The translations under genes and the position numbers were made by a program. The notes below the pieces were generated by a model. It ran no database searches, was not told the DNA's origin, and worked only from the letters and a program-made list of their open reading frames with translations. From Vibrio sp. DW001 (GTDB taxonomy: Bacteria > Pseudomonadota > Gammaproteobacteria > Enterobacterales > Vibrionaceae), in the NCBI RefSeq assembly GCF_029016285.1, contig NZ_CP091975.1, positions 682,001 through 746,000 of the forward strand: a stretch of DNA of 64,000 nucleotides. The letters run 5' to 3'. Numbering within the stretch: position 1 is the first letter of the stretch; every line of letters starts with the position of its first letter. Shown in pieces: positions 1 to 8,084 of this stretch.

Positions 1-382
1 GGCCAATATATTCAAACTGCTCGGTGCTTTGCCTTCCGTTATAGACAGGATCTCTGGTGACATTAACAACCCGAGTAATTTTAATTCTCTGAACACTTGT
101 TTTGACAAAGCCTTGTCGTAAGGCCTTTACCTCATCAACAAACTCTTCCCCATCGCTAAATACAATGGCGTGCGTAATGTTGTGCAACGCTTTGGTTAGT
201 GGTTGTTCAATTCGTTCGTATGCGAGGTTATGTTGCTTTGTATACTGGACCCCAAACTCATTCTTGTCATCGATGAAAATCAGCCGTGGAGACGCCAAAT
301 TTACAATGAGCATCGACAACTTTCTACTGAATTTAGAGTAGCTTTTGAATAACGTTGGATAGAGAACCAGAATACAATTCAT
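1..382 (-). CDS. Unknown protein, C-terminus cut by window edge
   Basis: An open frame of 127 codons starts at the ATG at 382-380 and runs leftward off the window, so only the N-terminal part is visible. An in-frame TAA lies five codons upstream of the ATG, so the start cannot be further out. The product begins MNCILVLYPTLFKS and continues as a mixed hydrophobic and charged soluble protein, including the stretch HAIVFSDGEEFVDEVKALRQ. I see no signal peptide or membrane span and do not recognise a family. No clear Shine-Dalgarno sequence precedes the ATG. It shares strand with the acetyltransferases to its right, 92 bases away. Confidence 0.55.
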   Translation of the reverse strand, partial: MNCILVLYPTLFKSYSKFSRKLSMLIVNLASPRLIFIDDKNEFGVQYTKQHNLAYERIEQPLTKALHNITHAIVFSDGEEFVDEVKALRQGFVKTSVQRIKITRVVNVTRDPVYNGRQSTEQFEYIG

Positions 383-474
383 ATCAGTACAAGTGTTTTA
401 CAGAGACATTTAATTTGGTATGTTCATTCAAGTATTCCATAATCAATCATCGATGGCAAAGCTTAAGCCGATAG

Positions 475-1107
475 TTAGATACGGCTAAAATTGTGCCAAT
501 AATCGGTAAGACCATCGATATCTGATGAGCACATTAAACTCATGGCACCTTTGAGTTGCTCGTCACTCCACAACCACCATTTCATTTTCAATAACTGAGA
601 TATTTCACTATCTGAGAAACGAAAACGAATATGCTTGGCAGGATTTGAGCCGACAATCGAATAGGGTGCAACGTCCTTGGTCACAACAGAACGACTCGCG
701 ACAATAGCACCATCACCAACGGTTACACCGCTCATTATCATCGCTTCGCTTCCAATCCATACATCATTACCAATAACGGTATCACCTGAAGGTTGAAAGC
801 CATCTTTTGCGTCAACAAAATGGTCATTATCCTGATAGAAAAATGGGAAAGTACTTACCCACTTATTTTGGTGACCTTGATTGCCTGCCATCATAAACAC
901 CGCGCCAGAACCAATTGAACAATAATGGCCAATAATTAGCTTATCCACATCCGTTCTATCAGGCAGTAAATAGCGAGCACAATCATCAAAACTGTGGTTG
1001 TGGTAATAACCAGAGTAGTAACTGTGCTTACCTACAATGATATTCGGGTTGGTGACTTGTTCCTTCAACGATTTACCAACGAAAGGGCTCTCAAAATAGT
1101 TATTCAA
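475..1107 (-). CDS. catB: CatB-type (xenobiotic) O-acetyltransferase
   Basis: This 210-residue protein is a type B chloramphenicol acetyltransferase-like enzyme of the left-handed beta-helix (hexapeptide repeat) superfamily, which transfers acetyl from acetyl-CoA to hydroxyl groups. Hexapeptide turns run from about residue 55 to 160, and the catalytic His of the family is at position 79 in [10 protein letters not shown]. The C-terminal WWLWSDEQL stretch is typical. Length matches the family (about 210). CatB genes are frequent integron cassettes in Vibrio, but I see no attC site here. The GNAT gene upstream on the same strand is 76 bases away, with four tandem ATTCA units between. Whether chloramphenicol is the real substrate cannot be read from sequence. 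Confidence 0.9.
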   Translation of the reverse strand: MNNYFESPFVGKSLKEQVTNPNIIVGKHSYYSGYYHNHSFDDCARYLLPDRTDVDKLIIGHYCSIGSGAVFMMAGNQGHQNKWVSTFPFFYQDNDHFVDAKDGFQPSGDTVIGNDVWIGSEAMIMSGVTVGDGAIVASRSVVTKDVAPYSIVGSNPAKHIRFRFSDSEISQLLKMKWWLWSDEQLKGAMSLMCSSDIDGLTDYWHNFSRI

Positions 1108-1154
1108 TATACATCTCCTTAGGTGTGTCTAATACTCCATTAACTTGTACTGTG

Positions 1155-1174
1155 ATTCAATTCAATTCAATTCA
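1155..1174. repeat. ATTCA x4 short tandem repeat
   Basis: Four exact ATTCA units lie 48-67 bases upstream of the catB-like start codon, between it and the GNAT stop. Tracts like this can change length by slippage. This one is non-coding, so any effect would be on promoter or leader spacing. Confidence 0.8.
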
Positions 1175-1183
1175 ACTAGGTTG

Positions 1184-1606
1184 CTATCTGTCTTCTGCCG
1201 AACCTAGGTGCATGCCCATTTTATAATACGCCACGTCACTTTTATAGAAACGTTCACCTTGCGAATGCATACCGAAACGCCCGTAAAAACGTAATGCTGA
1301 CTCTCTTGCATCACACCAAATATAGTTGATGTGGTTCATTCTCAAATAAGCGATCACCTCTTTCAATACCGCCGTTCCTATGCCTAGCCCTTGGAACTGA
1401 ATCTCTGTCGCATACTTGCGTAAACGAGCCTTATCCCCATCGATATAGACAGAGGCAACACAAACGAGCTCGTCATTCTCAAAAGCCCCAAAATGAAGGC
1501 CATCTTCATCTCCTTCCACATAACAAAACTTGGGCGGCTTATCTGGCCATAAAACTCGATGACGGACAGGAATGGTTTGTGTCCAGTCGATTTGACGAAT
1601 ATCCAT
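1184..1606 (-). CDS. GNAT family N-acetyltransferase
   Basis: This 140-residue protein is a GCN5-related acetyltransferase. The acetyl-CoA pyrophosphate-binding motif QGLGIG is at residues 72-77, followed by the helix-strand pattern AVLKEVIAYLRMN and a C-terminal ESALRFYGRFGM segment typical of the fold. The length is normal for a single-domain GNAT. The target (small amine, antibiotic or protein) cannot be predicted. It sits upstream of the catB-like gene on the same strand and may be co-transcribed with it. Confidence 0.88.
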   Translation of the reverse strand: MDIRQIDWTQTIPVRHRVLWPDKPPKFCYVEGDEDGLHFGAFENDELVCVASVYIDGDKARLRKYATEIQFQGLGIGTAVLKEVIAYLRMNHINYIWCDARESALRFYGRFGMHSQGERFYKSDVAYYKMGMHLGSAEDR

Positions 1607-1995
1607 TACGCCTATTTCCTCTGCTACTTATAACGCGATCTATACGGCCGACTATATGCCGTATTTCTCGTTCAGATAGTGCCAATTTTCACGCTTCATT
1701 ACAATCAAGGTACGAGTAGTCTCCATCGCTTTGGTTAACGGAGCAAAATGATTTGATGGTTTGATTAGCATTATGATGGTTGAGCGCGGAAGAGGCTCTT
1801 TTTCAAACGATTTTGGTATTTTATACCGTGCAGCATGAACAGATTAGCTGACGTAGTGGATGGCTATTCTATGCGTGAATTAGTTGGGAGAGGTGTGAAT
1901 GTGTAATTCAACGTTGTGGTAAGCGCCAAATCGTAACCCATAGAGCCTACATTTTTCTAGACTCTATGGTTACTCGTCAGAGGTATAAATACGAC
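1607..1995. other. Intergenic stretch with a possible 39-codon ORF
   Basis: I see no RNA gene, terminator or repeat here. A minus-strand frame from the ATG at 1771 to the TAG at 1652 would encode 39 residues ending RENWHYLNEKYGI. It has no Shine-Dalgarno sequence, so it may be the tail of a decayed gene rather than a small gene. The rest is unremarkable AT-rich sequence. Confidence 0.3.
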
Positions 1996-2244
1996 CTAAC
2001 TGTAAAAAGCTTCGACAACGCCTTTTAGCTTAATCAGAATGGGTTGTCCACGACGGTCTACTGCTTTAGGTGATGGAATTTTTACCCAACCTTCACTGAT
2101 ACAATATTCCTCAACATCAAAGCGCTCTTTGCCGTTAAGTCGAATACCAATTTTGTGCTCGAAACATTCGGCCACATGATGTGGGCTGCGAGGATTACCC
2201 GAAAGGTGGTCTGGTAAAGCGGGTTGCGATGTAGTGTCGTTCAT
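1996..2244 (-). CDS. DUF3297 family protein
   Basis: This 82-residue protein matches the DUF3297 pattern: N-terminal LPDHLSGNPRSPHH, central GIRLNGKERFDVEEYCISEG, and C-terminal GQPILIKLKGVVEAFY. It is full length for the family (about 80 residues), small and soluble, with unknown function. It stands alone, facing away from the diguanylate cyclase gene. Confidence 0.9.
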   Translation of the reverse strand: MNDTTSQPALPDHLSGNPRSPHHVAECFEHKIGIRLNGKERFDVEEYCISEGWVKIPSPKAVDRRGQPILIKLKGVVEAFYS

Positions 2245-2876
2245 GTTCGAGATCTGTAATAAATAAAAAGTGGCGCCATTGTAGACAATGTAGACCTAAC
2301 GCTCAAGAGCTGTAATAGGGGATCGAGGCACAATTTTAATCCAGGGATTATTAATACAAGATTCACGAATATTGAATAGCTAAGTATACAAGAACAAGTT
2401 ACCAAAGAGAGTCAGCGTGTAAATAAGTGGTGTTCATACAGTGTCTGTCCTTTTAGATTGGAATATGTCGAGTTCTAATAAATGAGCACATCGTAATGGT
2501 TTTCTTGTTTTTAGCGAAGTCGTTTAATTTGGTCTATTATATTGCCTGTCGTATTCGATTTTGTTTTGGTACAGGTTATAGGTTCATTGTTGGTTTTCTT
2601 AAATCGCCTTTTCATCCGTTCAAGATAGTTTGGTTACCCTTGAAGGAATACAGATAATAGAGAAACTGGCTTGCCACGAGAAATTAAGCACGGTGTAGGT
2701 ACAAGGCAATTTGTATTTCAAGCCATTAAGCTTGAAATATGTGCTTAGTGAACTATATGCTACTTAAGTGATATGATTGATTATATTTGATACATTAATG
2801 CGTTCAAGTAATAGCATTTCTGTTGTTGAGTATTTTTGATTTTTATTGATTGCTACGGATAGAAAAGGCTTGTTAG
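2245..2876. other. Long AT-rich intergenic region
   Basis: These 632 bases separate the divergent DUF3297 and GGDEF genes and must hold both promoters. I see no confident RNA gene or terminator. A 53-codon frame (2496-2657, plus strand) lacks a ribosome-binding site. Another short open stretch near 2671-2748 reads LPREIKHGVGTRQFVFQ and may be a gene remnant. Neither is called as a gene. Confidence 0.3.
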
Positions 2877-3821
2877 ATGGAATTGAAAGATCGATATTTT
2901 ACCGTGTTAGATGCTTTGCCAGATCACGTATTTATATTCTCTGAATCAGGTATTTATATCGATGTTTATGGTGGAGATGACAATGCCACCGGTTTTGATT
3001 GCAAGCCATTTATTGGACGGTCACTTTATGATATTGCGCCTCCTGACATGGCCAATGAGTTTCATTCCCACATAGTAGCGGCTCTGGAGTCGAACGAAAC
3101 ACAGCTTGCCCATTATAAGTTTGATAGGCAGGACATGATTGACCTGCCAGAACATGTTCCATCTCCGCAAGAGATTTGGTTTGAAGGTATTATTAAGCCT
3201 CTTCCATTAATCGAAAACGGTGAGCGTACCGTTGTGTGGATAGCCAAAAATATCACGAAACGTCATCTACTAGAGCAACGATTAAAGGTGTTATCTGAGA
3301 TCGATGATTTAACCGGTATTGCCAATCGTCGGTCATTTACTAACGCATTATCAACCTCTTTAAATGAGTACCAATCATGTAGCCGAAGCTTTTCCCTTCT
3401 CATGTTGGATATCGATCGCTTTAAACGTATTAATGACACACTAGGGCATTCTTATGGCGATGATGCTATTCAGTATGCTGTAAAAGTGCTTAAAGCTGAG
3501 TTAAACGAATCGGACTGTTTTGGACGAATTGGTGGTGAGGAATTTGCCATTATTCTTCATGATATTGACCTAGAAGATGCCACTATCATTGCTGAAAAGC
3601 TAAGAGAGAGGTTGGAAAAAAGCCGATTTATGGCAGATGAGTACGAAATAAACCTTACGATCAGTATCGGTGTCACGCAGGTCATTAAAACCGATAACGA
3701 TGTGAAAAATATATTGGCGAGAGCAGATAAAGCCATGTATCACTCTAAGAATACCGGGAGAAATAGGGTCAGTATTTATTCCCTTGAGATTGATAAAAAT
3801 AATCTTTTATCAACCGGCTGA
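2877..3821 (+). CDS. PAS-GGDEF diguanylate cyclase
   Basis: This 314-residue cytoplasmic protein has an N-terminal PAS-like sensor (about residues 5-130) and a C-terminal GGDEF domain (about 140-305) with an intact GGEEF active-site motif at 219-223, so it should make cyclic di-GMP from GTP. The usual product-inhibition RxxD motif five residues upstream is absent (ESDC there), so feedback inhibition through that site is unlikely. There is no membrane segment or signal peptide. AAAAGG lies 8 bases before the ATG. The next gene, the pepsin-like protease, is on the same strand 83 bases downstream with no visible terminator between, so co-transcription is possible but unproven. Confidence 0.92.
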   Translation: MELKDRYFTVLDALPDHVFIFSESGIYIDVYGGDDNATGFDCKPFIGRSLYDIAPPDMANEFHSHIVAALESNETQLAHYKFDRQDMIDLPEHVPSPQEIWFEGIIKPLPLIENGERTVVWIAKNITKRHLLEQRLKVLSEIDDLTGIANRRSFTNALSTSLNEYQSCSRSFSLLMLDIDRFKRINDTLGHSYGDDAIQYAVKVLKAELNESDCFGRIGGEEFAIILHDIDLEDATIIAEKLRERLEKSRFMADEYEINLTISIGVTQVIKTDNDVKNILARADKAMYHSKNTGRNRVSIYSLEIDKNNLLSTG

Positions 3822-3904
3822 ACCTTAAACACGTTATTGTTATGCAAAAATAAAGAGACGATAGCCAAATGAAAGCTTAAGCGACGAATTGGAAGGGAGT
3901 GTTA

Positions 3905-5101
3905 GTGAATTCATTAAAAAGTACAGGTTTGGAGCTTCCTCTCCAGCGAGGACCGTTTCAAAATAATGGGGCAACACCTTGGTATTGTGAACTTGGTATT
4001 GGTTCTCCTAGTCAAAAACTCAAAATATGCTTTGATACAGGGAGTAACTTCAATTGGGTAACGTCTAGTTTATGTGCAGAAGATAGCTGTAAGCATTACG
4101 CCAATTCTCGATTTAACCTATCCGTTTCTTCAACATTTGAATGGATCAGTACAAAAGAGCAATCAGTGAGTTTTGGCCCGTGGGGAACAATGCAGGTTGA
4201 AACAGGAAGAGATAAATTGTCTCTTCCTCACGTTGTTCACGCTTACGATCTCTTCACCGATCTATTCCTTGCTAAAGCGTATTCAGGGTCACAGTTTGAG
4301 GAGTTGGATTGGGATGGTGGAATAGGATTACCTAGCAGCCAGAGTCGTTCGATGAATCAGGTGAATAATGCACCTCCTTTCCGATTTCATTATTCTGCGA
4401 ATGACAATGGGCCTCAACCGACATTTGATTTCTTCCTACAGCTTGTACAAATGGAGCTAGTCAATGAGAAAACGCCTTATATCTCATTCTTGACCGAATC
4501 TGCTGATGCAAAGGATCCCGTTGGGGTCATAGGGTTTGGTCGGTTAGACCAATCGTATGCGTCTTCTCGCGAGTACATATTTATGCCGTGGTCATGTTAT
4601 CAAGAAGAGGCCAGCTACTTGTGGAGCGCATCAGGGGCATCCGTAAGCGTAGCGGGTAGACCGGTTGGGACGGATATGTTTTTCTCTCTCGATAGTGGTT
4701 CATCACAGTTTAAAGGTGATGAGTTGGTGCTGTCTCAATTATTCGATTTAACAAAAGACAGCAACCCTGTTGTATCTATTACATTATCTGATAGTACTGG
4801 TCAGGAGTACGGCAGCTTTGAAATTACCAGTGACCTCTACAAATGCGAAATTGAAGCCGGTGAGAAAAAGGGTGAAATAGTTTCTCAATTCCAAGGCCTT
4901 TCGGGGGCAGACAATATGTTATTGGTAGGCTCGGTACTGATGGACCACCTATACACCGTTTACGAGTATGAAATGGTGTCTGATAATGATATTCAACCCA
5001 AAGGGGTTTGGGTATTTAACAAACATGGTGGCCCTGAAATTATCAAGACAAAACAGACCTTTCCGGCGTTGCTGTTTAATAACCTAAACGAGGCATTATG
5101 A
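3905..5101 (+). CDS. Pepsin-like aspartic peptidase (family A1), bacterial
   Basis: This is a homologue of eukaryotic pepsins, a family rare in bacteria (shewasin A of Shewanella is the characterised type). It is read as two-lobed, with both catalytic motifs: FDTGSNFNWV with Asp44, and FFSLDSGSS with Asp263. The entry CELGIGSPSQKL closely follows the pepsin YFGTIGIGTPAQ pattern, and a CAEDSC pair after the first motif resembles the first pepsin disulfide loop. The flap Tyr75 equivalent appears to be Phe (VSFGPWG). There is no signal peptide or propeptide, so it may be cytoplasmic. GGGAG ends five bases before the GTG at 3905, so I prefer that start (398 residues) to the GTG at 3899. Its TGA overlaps the ATG of the avidin-like gene. 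Confidence 0.85.
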   Translation: MNSLKSTGLELPLQRGPFQNNGATPWYCELGIGSPSQKLKICFDTGSNFNWVTSSLCAEDSCKHYANSRFNLSVSSTFEWISTKEQSVSFGPWGTMQVETGRDKLSLPHVVHAYDLFTDLFLAKAYSGSQFEELDWDGGIGLPSSQSRSMNQVNNAPPFRFHYSANDNGPQPTFDFFLQLVQMELVNEKTPYISFLTESADAKDPVGVIGFGRLDQSYASSREYIFMPWSCYQEEASYLWSASGASVSVAGRPVGTDMFFSLDSGSSQFKGDELVLSQLFDLTKDSNPVVSITLSDSTGQEYGSFEITSDLYKCEIEAGEKKGEIVSQFQGLSGADNMLLVGSVLMDHLYTVYEYEMVSDNDIQPKGVWVFNKHGGPEIIKTKQTFPALLFNNLNEAL

Positions 5102-5886
5102 TGAACAAAGATTTGGCAGGTACGTGGGTTAATTCGTTTGGCTCACAGATGTCCCTTGTTATTGAAGGCACAGCGGTACGGGGAACATATTCCTCACATA
5201 CAGGATCAACCGGTTCGTATTTATTAGTGGGGAGTTGTTCGGTTCATCCCCCCTCTAAAGAGCTTGGGCAAAGTATTGCAATGGCGATCTACTGGAAGAA
5301 TATCCAAGATGGAATTAAAGATGAAAGCTGGCATTGGGCTGGTTCTATGTGTGGACAGCTCCAACTAGATGGCAAGATGACATTGACGAATTCAATTGTG
5401 GTCTCTGTGCCCTTCGAGAGCTATCAAAAAGGCAACTACATAGATGAATTAGTTTTTACCAAAGCTGAAAGTGCAAGGCAATCTGAGCTCTCTACTCTCA
5501 ATAATGGCTTAATGGATCATGAGTCAGATACAAAGGCCTATCCAGTCGCGGGAAAGTGGCTAAGCTTAGATGATGAAATCGCGCTAAATGTTTATCAAGT
5601 AGATGCGAAAACTGGGTTAACTAAAGCCATACTGACAACCGCTAATACAGATGTTCCGTTGTTGGGTTTTATCGATACCGATGCAGAATTAGACATGGCT
5701 CAGAGCATTAGCCTGACCGGGTATTGTTTGGTGCCTAATGAAACGTGCTCTATCTCAGGAATGCTTAATTACGGTAGCGAACATCTGATTTTATATTCAT
5801 GGATGGCCGGACCAACATCCCCTCAAGACAGTTTCATGCAAACCAGATTGGCAAGTATGACATTAAAAAGAGTAATAACTGAATAG
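5098..5886 (+). CDS. Tandem avidin/streptavidin-like protein
   Basis: This 262-residue protein has two avidin-like beta-barrel units. Repeat 1 (about residues 6-122) follows streptavidin strand by strand: GTWVNSFGS, GTYSS, YLLVGSC, IYWKN, WHWAGSM, LVFTK. By eye it keeps equivalents of streptavidin Asn23, Ser27, Tyr43, Ser45, Trp79 and Trp92 (N12, S16, Y31, S33, W66, W80). Trp108, Trp120 and Asp128 are not clearly kept. Repeat 2 (about 150-261) is more diverged: AGKWLS, LLGFID, ISLTGYC, CSISGML, ILYSWMAG, MTLKRV. There is no signal peptide. Its ATG overlaps the protease stop (ATGA), implying translational coupling. It could bind biotin, biotinylated protein or another ligand, or inhibit the protease, since some protease inhibitors share this barrel fold. 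Confidence 0.8.
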   Translation: MMNKDLAGTWVNSFGSQMSLVIEGTAVRGTYSSHTGSTGSYLLVGSCSVHPPSKELGQSIAMAIYWKNIQDGIKDESWHWAGSMCGQLQLDGKMTLTNSIVVSVPFESYQKGNYIDELVFTKAESARQSELSTLNNGLMDHESDTKAYPVAGKWLSLDDEIALNVYQVDAKTGLTKAILTTANTDVPLLGFIDTDAELDMAQSISLTGYCLVPNETCSISGMLNYGSEHLILYSWMAGPTSPQDSFMQTRLASMTLKRVITE

Positions 5887-5901
5887 CGGACCGAGCTGAA
5901 T

Positions 5902-6405
5902 TTAAACGGCGCTACTTTTTCTATAGTAGTGCCGATAATAACCAATTAAGTTACTGGAAATAAAGAGAACTTCCATAATAACGGCGGTTGGAGAGCCGAC
6001 TAAGTAATTGTGAAAAAGCCAAAAAGTCGTGCCCACCACCATAAGCTCTCTTAACCGACGGTCGTCCTTGTTAAAAGCCGCCACGGTTTGAAAAATCGAT
6101 CCTAAACAACTCAATACACTGACTAGCCCGGCATAAGTAATAAAGGTAGCTAATACCGAGGCAGAGCAAAATAAGTACTTAAGCTTTGACGAGGTAGAAA
6201 ATACACTCATTAAATAACGGGTAGTGGCGATGACCATTAGACTTGCCGCTGTCCATTGCTCTAGCAAAATGAAATGGCTTGAAATGAGGATACCAGCGCA
6301 AAATAGGCACGCGACAATCTTCTTCCTTTCTTTAAACTGAAAAGACATCAAGTCAAAGCCAATGGCTATTGCGACTAAGACCTGAGATAAAAAAAATGCC
6401 GACAC
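5902..6405 (-). CDS. YgjV family inner membrane protein
   Basis: This protein of about 167 residues consists almost entirely of hydrophobic helices (four to six spans). It resembles the YgjV family, a conserved inner-membrane protein of unknown function. The longest frame starts at a TTG at 6417, but that overlaps the Shine-Dalgarno GGAGG, which sits six bases before a GTG at 6405. I therefore take 6405 as the start. It converges on the avidin-like gene, with only 15 bases between stops and no obvious terminator. Confidence 0.75.
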   Translation of the reverse strand: MSAFFLSQVLVAIAIGFDLMSFQFKERKKIVACLFCAGILISSHFILLEQWTAASLMVIATTRYLMSVFSTSSKLKYLFCSASVLATFITYAGLVSVLSCLGSIFQTVAAFNKDDRRLRELMVVGTTFWLFHNYLVGSPTAVIMEVLFISSNLIGYYRHYYRKSSAV

Positions 6406-6550
6406 TGGAACCTCCAAAGAATATCGCGCTTAATTAACTTGCGCAGCACAACGCAATACGATGCTTCTGTATTGCGTCATAACTATAAATATTGAATAGC
6501 ATTAACAATGCAATGCGTTGTGGGTGAGATGGTTTGGTTCGTTAAATTGG

Positions 6551-6976
6551 CTAGACCGATGAAGCAAAATAAGCTTCGATCTCTGCCTTTGTCAATTCTT
6601 TGGTTTCGTTTGAGAAGCAATAGTAATCTGGACGTTGATCACTAAAGTATTGCATGCTCATCGCCAAACCGTTTAGCTCTGGAAACAAACCTACTGGCAT
6701 GTTGTAGCTGCCGGTTTTGTTGAAGCGATAGTAAAGATGTGTACCACATTGGCCACAAAACCCACGGGTTGCCCAAGGCGACGATTTGTATTCTTTCACC
6801 ATTTCAGCGTTTTGAAATTTAACATCGGTACCACACTGAACGGCAAAAAACGGACCTCCACCCCAAGTTCGGCACGTATCACAATGGCAAACTGTAAATT
6901 TTGGGTTGACCTCTTGAGCCTCAATTTTGACGCTTCCACAAAGACAACTCGCGAGCTTATTATCTGACTCTACCAT
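6551..6976 (-). CDS. GFA-family (DUF636) zinc protein
   Basis: This 141-residue protein belongs to the glutathione-dependent formaldehyde-activating enzyme (GFA/CENP-V) fold family. The zinc-binding cysteines are all visible: CxC at 11/13, CxCxxC at 30/32/35, and CxxC at 74/77, with the conserved THLYYR after them. Most family members have no proven substrate, so formaldehyde detoxification is only one possibility. AGAGG lies upstream of the ATG. The gene stands alone between YgjV and the VOC protein on the same strand. Confidence 0.88.
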   Translation of the reverse strand: MVESDNKLASCLCGSVKIEAQEVNPKFTVCHCDTCRTWGGGPFFAVQCGTDVKFQNAEMVKEYKSSPWATRGFCGQCGTHLYYRFNKTGSYNMPVGLFPELNGLAMSMQYFSDQRPDYYCFSNETKELTKAEIEAYFASSV

Positions 6977-7039
6977 TCCTTTTATCCTCTATTTCTACGT
7001 GTTGGTAATCTACATCAGTAGATTGTGATGACAAAGTAG

Positions 7040-7408
7040 TTAATTATACACGCTAATTTCTATCAAATTATTATCTGGATCCAAAAAATAGATCGACGTA
7101 ATCTGACCTATGGCTCCCGATTTATCGACGGGACCTTCTATAATCGCTATGTTTTCGTTCTTCAAGTGCGCGACAACATCGTTTAGATCCCAATGAGTGA
7201 TAAGACACAAGTCACCAGAGCCAACGTGAGCATTATTTCTTGGTTCTTGCCCTAACGTTTGAAGGTTGATTTTCTGGTTTCCAAACCTGAGTGCCTTGCG
7301 TCCGTTCGCAAATGTAATTTCATCCATAAGCAAAACCCGGCGATAAAATTTCACCGAAAATTCAATATCAGAAACAGTCAGAACTATGTGATCTATATGA
7401 CGTATCAT
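7040..7408 (-). CDS. VOC family protein (glyoxalase-like)
   Basis: This 122-residue protein is a single vicinal-oxygen-chelate domain: it starts MIRHIDHIVLTVSD, contains FYRRVLLMD, and ends YFLDPDNNLIEISVYN. The metal-ligand-type residues His (HIVL) and the terminal Glu (LIEIS) are present. The open frame extends to 7441, but AGGGG sits about seven bases before the ATG at 7408, which fits the family N-terminus. The substrate is unknown; the family includes glyoxalases, dioxygenases and antibiotic-resistance binding proteins. Confidence 0.88.
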   Translation of the reverse strand: MIRHIDHIVLTVSDIEFSVKFYRRVLLMDEITFANGRKALRFGNQKINLQTLGQEPRNNAHVGSGDLCLITHWDLNDVVAHLKNENIAIIEGPVDKSGAIGQITSIYFLDPDNNLIEISVYN

Positions 7409-7495
7409 TTTGTCCCCTTGTATTAACACCTTGATAGTCAAAGAGCAATGCCCCCTTCCTCATGAAAGACAACATATCATAATCGCTGACGTTAA

Positions 7496-8038
7496 GCTTA
7501 TCGCCTAAATCTCAGGGTATTAAAGTGGGCACTTTTACGAGGAGAATTTACGTGTGAACAACTCGCGCTTTCGCTAGTTCATCGCTCACCGGACGCGCTT
7601 CGTATTGGGAAGCAACTAGGCGATATAATGTTTAATGTGTCTGCAAGCAGAGCTTACCTTGAGCAATTCAACAGTCGCTCGCAACCTCACGTTTACGATT
7701 GGGTTTTCTGGGTTGATGAATCTAGAAAAAAAGCAAACAAACAAGTTCATCGAGTCAATGAACATAACATCAACTTTTCTATTGCTTTTCAGTCATCTAG
7801 CCCTTCTCAAGTGCTATCCACCATCAAATCGAGAATAGGTGTTGTTTTTTTAGCCGACAATATTGCAAATGAAGATAAAAGCTTAATAAAAGTAGATTTT
7901 TCTAATCTAGACAACCTCAGTTTTAACGCGCCGTTTTGGTTGTTGTATCATAGAGATCGAAAAGGTGATAAAAAAATACAAGCGTTCAGAATACAGGTGG
8001 GTGAAGTACTTGCAAATGCTCTGAACTCGCGAGCTTAA
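7496..8038 (+). pseudogene. LysR-type regulator remnant (C-terminal part)
   Basis: An open frame without a normal start encodes what looks like the effector-binding C-terminal half of a LysR-type regulator. It reads SLVHRSPDALRIGKQLG, then an ATG at 7628 (FNVSASRAYLEQF), and finally APFWLLYHRDRKGDKKIQAF, a common LysR ending. The N-terminal winged-helix DNA-binding domain is missing, and an in-frame stop lies at 7493-7495. A 136-residue product from the internal ATG is possible but has no good Shine-Dalgarno site. It lies directly upstream of an SDR gene, as a former neighbour regulator often would. Confidence 0.6.
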
Positions 8039-8084
8039 AGGCCGTGTCAACGGAATAAAATCAACCATCAACGAAGGATTTACA

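Noticed and set aside
102..341. Plus-strand 79-codon ORF at the left edge.
   Set aside because: It lies opposite the longer minus-strand edge-truncated frame, which has the more protein-like composition.
2496..2657. A 53-codon hydrophobic frame upstream of the GGDEF gene.
   Set aside because: No Shine-Dalgarno sequence and no recognisable pattern.
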